From Streptomyces plumbidurans (GTDB lineage: Bacteria > Actinomycetota > Actinomycetes > Streptomycetales > Streptomycetaceae), in NCBI RefSeq assembly GCF_019857225.1, contig NZ_JAFJSY010000096.1, positions 1-34,984 of the forward strand: a stretch of 34,984 nt of DNA. The letters are read 5' to 3'. Below are positions 30,261-34,984 of the stretch, one piece after another. The notes beneath the pieces were generated by a model. The model worked only from the letters and a program-made list of their open reading frames with translations. It was not told where the DNA came from and did no database searches. Position 1 is the first letter of the stretch. Every line of letters starts with the position of its first letter. The translations under genes were made by a program, and so were the position numbers.

Positions 30261-31614
30261 CTGCAGGCCAGCCCTTCCAGTACGTCGGCGAGTGCGAGCA
30301 CCCCGGCCACGCAGTCGTCCTCGGCGGCGAACTCGGCCGGGGAATGCGAGACGCCGGTGGGGTTGCGCACGAACAGCATGGCGGTCGGGATGCTCCCGGC
30401 GAGGATCCCGGCGTCGTGTCCGGCGCCCGTGCCGAGCACGGGGACGGTGAGGTCGGTGTCCTTGCCCAGGATGCGGGCCAGTTCGTCCCGCAGGGCGTGG
30501 TCGAACTCGACGACGGGCGTGAAGGACTCACGGACGACGTCGAGGTCGACGCCGTGCGCGGCTGCGTACTCGCGGGCGGCCTTCTCGATGCCGCCGACCA
30601 CCTGGTCGAGGCTCGCCTGGCCGGCGGCGCGGGAGTCGAGCCAGCCGCGGACCAGGGAGGGGATGGCGTTGACGCCGTTCGGCTCGACGGCGATCTTGCC
30701 GAACGTGGCGACGGCACCGGCGAGTTCGGCCTCGCGCCGCGCGGCGAGCACGGTCTCGGCGTACGACAGCATGGGGTCGCGCCGGTCGACGAGACGGGTC
30801 GTGCCGGCGTGGTTGGCCTCGCCCCGGAAGTCGAACCGCCAGCGCCCGTGCGGCCAGATGGCGCTGGCGATGCCGACCCGGTCGCCGGACAGGTCCAGCG
30901 CCCGCCCCTGCTCGACATGCAACTCGACGAACGCACCGATACGGGCGAGCCGTTCGGGGTCCGCACCGATGGCGTCGGGGTCGTATCCGGCGGCCTCCAT
31001 GGCCCTCGGCAGACTGATCCCGTCGCCGTCGGTCAGCTTCCGCGCGTTCTCGACGGTCAGCTGCCCGGAGGTGAGCCGCGACCCGACACACGCCAGCCCG
31101 AACCGCGCACCTTCCTCGTCCCCGAAATTCACGACCGCGAGCGGTCGCCCGAACTCCGCGCCCCTGCCGCGCAGTTCGTCAAGGGCGGCGAAGGAGGACA
31201 CGACCCCGAGCGGCCCGTCGAAGGCACCCCCGTCGGGCACGGAGTCGAGATGCGACCCGGTGACCACGGCGTCCCCGGCCTCCGGATCCCCGAGCCAGGC
31301 CCACTGATTCCCGTTCCGGTCGACCTCGTAGACCAGCCCCCGCCCCTCGGCCTGCTCCCTGAACCACTCCCGGCACTCACCATCGGCCCCACTCCAGGCG
31401 AACCGGCGGTATCCGTGGGAGTCGGCGTGCCGCCCGATGGGCAGCAGCTCACGCCACATGGAGTGGAACGAGCCGCTGCCGGCGGGCTGTGACCCGTCAG
31501 GCTGTGGGCAGTCGTTCCGCAGGGCGGAACGGGTGGGCACAGCCGAAGCGGCACCCGGCGACGAGAGACCGGCCCCCACCGGACCGTCGCCGCTCGGCTC
31601 ACCGGAGCGCTGGC

Positions 31615-31618
<4 letters not shown>
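30257..31618 (-). CDS. M20 family amidohydrolase (allantoate amidohydrolase-like) in the hut operon
   Basis: 453-residue binuclear metallo-amidase. Metal and catalytic residues: GSHLDS (His), GAFDGPLGV (Asp), FGDEEGARFG (Glu pair), VELHVEQG (His) and GVSHSPAE (C-terminal His); the dimerisation lid carries EANHAGTT. Such enzymes are usually called allantoate or N-carbamoyl-amino-acid amidohydrolases. Here the gene is coupled on both sides (GTGA overlaps with hutU and hutF), so removal of the formyl group from N-formylglutamate is a plausible job (inference). GTG at 31618 has GAGG/GGGG upstream, but the family domain begins only near residue 54 (MWRELLPIG, ATG at 31459); the extra N-terminus is Pro/Ser/Gly-rich and includes a translated palindromic repeat (31500-31544). 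Confidence 0.9.
31500..31544. repeat. Imperfect palindromic repeat inside a coding region
   Basis: Arms at 31501-31520 (GCTGTGGGCAGTCGTTCCGC) and 31524-31543 (GCGGAACGGGTGGGCACAGC) pair at 16 of 20 positions around a 3-nt centre, with one more G-C pair outside. It resembles, from memory, a dispersed palindrome frequent between Streptomyces genes. It encodes part of the N-terminal extension of the M20 amidohydrolase. Confidence 0.65.
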
Positions 31619-33279
<1,661 letters not shown>

Positions 33280-33308
33280 GGTCTGCCTCCTAGCGGATTG
33301 TTGCTGCC

Positions 33309-33346
33309 GTTATTCACATCTTGGCTTCCTGAATAGAACTAGTCAA
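33309..33346 (-). promoter_or_regulatory. hut operon promoter with overlapping dyad
   Basis: Minus strand: -35 TTGACT (33346-33341), 17-bp spacer, -10 CAAGAT (33323-33318), about 31 nt of leader before the hutU start. An inverted repeat TATTCA (33311-33316) / TGAATA (33330-33335), extended by GTT/AAC with one gap, covers the -10 and spacer. That placement suits a repressor site. This is an AT-rich patch in GC-rich surroundings. Confidence 0.55.
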
Positions 33347-33474
33347 TACATCCGTCGGCCAGCGCGGGCGAGCTGTGGGTGTTTGGCTGGATGCACTGCA
33401 CACGCCGGCCGCCGCACCGGATGGTGACTTCGGCGCCGGGCCACGAGATCACGGGGGAAGCGGTGGAGAACGGC

Positions 33475-34842
33475 ATGGACGGTCGGGTGGGTGGTCAGGG
33501 CCGGGCGGACCGGCGCGACGAGGCGGTGCGGGCCGCCGTGGAGCAGGGGCTGCTGGGGCCCGGCACCCCCATCGTGGGGCTGCTCGACGTCACCGGCATC
33601 CGCGAGGCGGCGAGCGAACTGCGCACGGCGTTCGACGCCGTCGTGGCACCCGGCACCCCGGTGCTGCACGCCTTCGCGGTGAAGGCGAGCCCGCTGGTGC
33701 CGGTGCTGCGGCTGCTGCACCGCGAGGGCATCGGCGCCGAGGTGGCGAGCCCGGGCGAGCTGGCGCTGGCGCGCGCGGCCGGGATACCGCCGTCCCGCAC
33801 GGTGCTCGACTCACCGGCGAAGACCCCGGCCGAGCTGCGCGAGGCGCTGGCGCTCGGCATCGCCGTCAACGCGGACAACCCGCAGGAACTGGACCGCATC
33901 GACGCCCTGATGCGGTCGGCCACCAGCCGCTCCCCCCTCGGGATCCGGGTGAATCCGCAGGTGGGCGGCGGTTCCATCGAGGCCCTGTCCACCGCGACGG
34001 CGACGTCGAAGTTCGGGGTGGCGCTGCGCGACGAGGGGGCGCGGGAGTGGGTCGTACGGGCGTACGCGGACCGCCCGTGGCTGACGCGGCTGCATGCGCA
34101 CACCGGCTCCCAGGGCATTCCGCTCTCGCTGATGGCGCAGGGCGTGGCCGAGACGTACGCGCTGGCCGAGGAGATCAACCGGCGGCTCGGGCGCCGGCAG
34201 ATCGACACGCTCGACATCGGCGGCGGGCTGCCGGTGAACTTCGGCTCGGACGAGACGACGCCGACGTACGCGCAGTACGCGCGGCTGCTGGGCGAGGCAG
34301 TGCCGGGCCTGTTCTCCGGGCGGTACGGACTGGTCACGGAGTTCGGGCGCTCGCTGCTGGCCAAGCACGGGACGGTGGTGGCCCGGGTGGAGTACGCCAA
34401 GAGCGCGGGCGGGCGGCCGGTCGCGGTCACCCACGCGGGCGTACAGGTGGCGACGCGGACGGTGTACGCGCCGAGCGCCTGGCCGCTGCGGATCGCCGCC
34501 TACGACGGCAAGGGGCGGCCCAAGGACGGGCCCGGGGTCGTGCAGGACGTCGCCGGGCCCGCCTGCTTCGCGGGCGACCTGCTGGCCGAGGGCCGTACGC
34601 TGCCGCTGCTGGAGCAGGGGGACTACGCGGCGGCGCTGGACACGGGCGCGTACTACTTCGCGCACCACTACGCCTACAACTCCCTCGCCCGGCCCGGCAT
34701 TTACGGCTTCGCCCCGGACGGCAGCGGAGGCGTCGCCTTCGCGACCGTCCGCGAGCCGCAGAGCGTGGACGAGATCGTGGCCGAATCGGGAGGGGCGCAC
34801 GCGGGCTCGCTCACCACCCTCCTGGCTCCCGACCGCCGTTGA
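33475..34842 (+). CDS. Fold-III PLP-dependent decarboxylase (diaminopimelate/ornithine decarboxylase family)
   Basis: 455 residues. The PLP lysine lies in LHAFAVKASP, the N-terminal barrel continues with GAEVASPGELALARAAG and LGIRVNPQVGGG, the His of LHAHTGSQG stacks on the cofactor, and LDIGGGLP binds the phosphate. The C-terminal beta domain has ACFAGDLL (family CxxxD position), GDYAAALDTGAYYFAHHYAYN and IYGF. Variations from true LysA (AVKASP for AVKANP, CFAGD for CESGD) and isolation from lysine genes leave the substrate open. ATG at 33475 has GGAG at 6 nt; the frame is open back to 33379. Divergent from hutU. Confidence 0.88.
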   Translation: MDGRVGGQGRADRRDEAVRAAVEQGLLGPGTPIVGLLDVTGIREAASELRTAFDAVVAPGTPVLHAFAVKASPLVPVLRLLHREGIGAEVASPGELALARAAGIPPSRTVLDSPAKTPAELREALALGIAVNADNPQELDRIDALMRSATSRSPLGIRVNPQVGGGSIEALSTATATSKFGVALRDEGAREWVVRAYADRPWLTRLHAHTGSQGIPLSLMAQGVAETYALAEEINRRLGRRQIDTLDIGGGLPVNFGSDETTPTYAQYARLLGEAVPGLFSGRYGLVTEFGRSLLAKHGTVVARVEYAKSAGGRPVAVTHAGVQVATRTVYAPSAWPLRIAAYDGKGRPKDGPGVVQDVAGPACFAGDLLAEGRTLPLLEQGDYAAALDTGAYYFAHHYAYNSLARPGIYGFAPDGSGGVAFATVREPQSVDEIVAESGGAHAGSLTTLLAPDRR

Positions 34843-34861
34843 CACGGCGCGGCGTCTGAGG

Positions 34862-34984
34862 TCAGACGAGTGCCGCGGTGCGGCGGCGCGCCCCGCCCGG
34901 GGCGGCGTCGCCCGCCGCGATGCCCGTGCTGCGGTACGCCTTGACCGCCTTGCCGGCCGGGCGGCCGCCGCCCGCGGCGAGCCA
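34862..34984 (-). CDS. 3' end of an unidentified gene
   Basis: The last 40 codons of a minus-strand frame that continues beyond the window, ending in ARRRTAALV and TGA at 34864-34862. The codons have the G/C third-position bias of real genes, and the frame is open to the edge. The peptide is Ala/Gly/Arg-rich (GKAVKAYRSTGIAAGDAAPG) and I do not recognise it. Moderate support only. Confidence 0.5.
   Translation of the reverse strand, partial: WLAAGGGRPAGKAVKAYRSTGIAAGDAAPGGARRRTAALV

Noticed and set aside
27697..30966. A single 1089-codon open frame through hutI and across hutF and the M20 gene
   Set aside because: Only its last 391 codons are HutI; the rest is antisense-free shadow reading through hutF and the M20 gene in a wrong frame, a normal effect of high GC content.

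Overview
The window is chromosomal DNA from a high-GC actinomycete, almost certainly a Streptomyces. The signs are a very strong G/C bias at third codon positions, frequent GTG starts, many 4-bp GTGA/ATGA stop-start overlaps, and a gene order (tandem M19 dipeptidases, purE-purK, gtrA, a two-component pair, a SigB-type sigma factor with its partners, then hutI-hutF-M20-hutU) that matches, from memory, the S. coelicolor region around SCO3042-SCO3075. Most of it is conserved core genome.

Layout. 1-4310: two LytR-CpsA-Psr (LCP) cell-wall glycopolymer ligases flank a hot-dog acyl-CoA thioesterase; a HAD phosphatase is coupled to the second LCP gene and a strong terminator follows. 4311-6672: a small less GC-rich island with a helix-turn-helix gene, a tyrosine integrase, its terminator and a possible attachment region in the 3' end of an acyl-CoA dehydrogenase gene. 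6604-9390: the acyl-CoA dehydrogenase and a divergent UDP-glucose/GDP-mannose-type dehydrogenase. 9433-12028: a CGNR zinc-finger regulator, two tandem VOC proteins and an M19 dipeptidase homologue that has lost its metal ligands. 12029-13782: a MerR regulator divergent from an Old Yellow Enzyme, with a textbook MerR-type promoter and an 8-bp tandem repeat. 13602-16455: a coupled operon purK-purE-dipeptidase. 16673-21137: GtrA protein, histidine kinase/response regulator, POT peptide transporter. 21191-25117: a four-gene operon of secreted or membrane-anchored envelope proteins, two of them with sortase-type tails (LPQTG and LAATG). 25304-27599: a partner-switching module (anti-sigma kinase, STAS antagonist, SigB/SigI-type sigma). 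27697-33279: the histidine-utilisation operon hutU-M20 amidohydrolase-hutF-hutI. 33475-34842: a fold-III PLP decarboxylase, then the 3' end of one unidentified gene.

How they work together. Three themes recur: cell-envelope assembly (LCP ligases, GtrA, sugar-nucleotide dehydrogenase, sortase substrates), stress/signal control (two-component system, sigma module, MerR, CGNR) and nitrogen/purine metabolism (purEK, dipeptidase, peptide transporter, hut). The least explained parts are the sortase-substrate operon, the integrase island that seems to have rewritten the catalytic 3' end of the acyl-CoA dehydrogenase gene, the metal-ligand-less dipeptidase beside an intact one, and the degenerate tandem copies of a convergent gene junction at 1401-1710. 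All calls are from reading the sequence; no database search was run.
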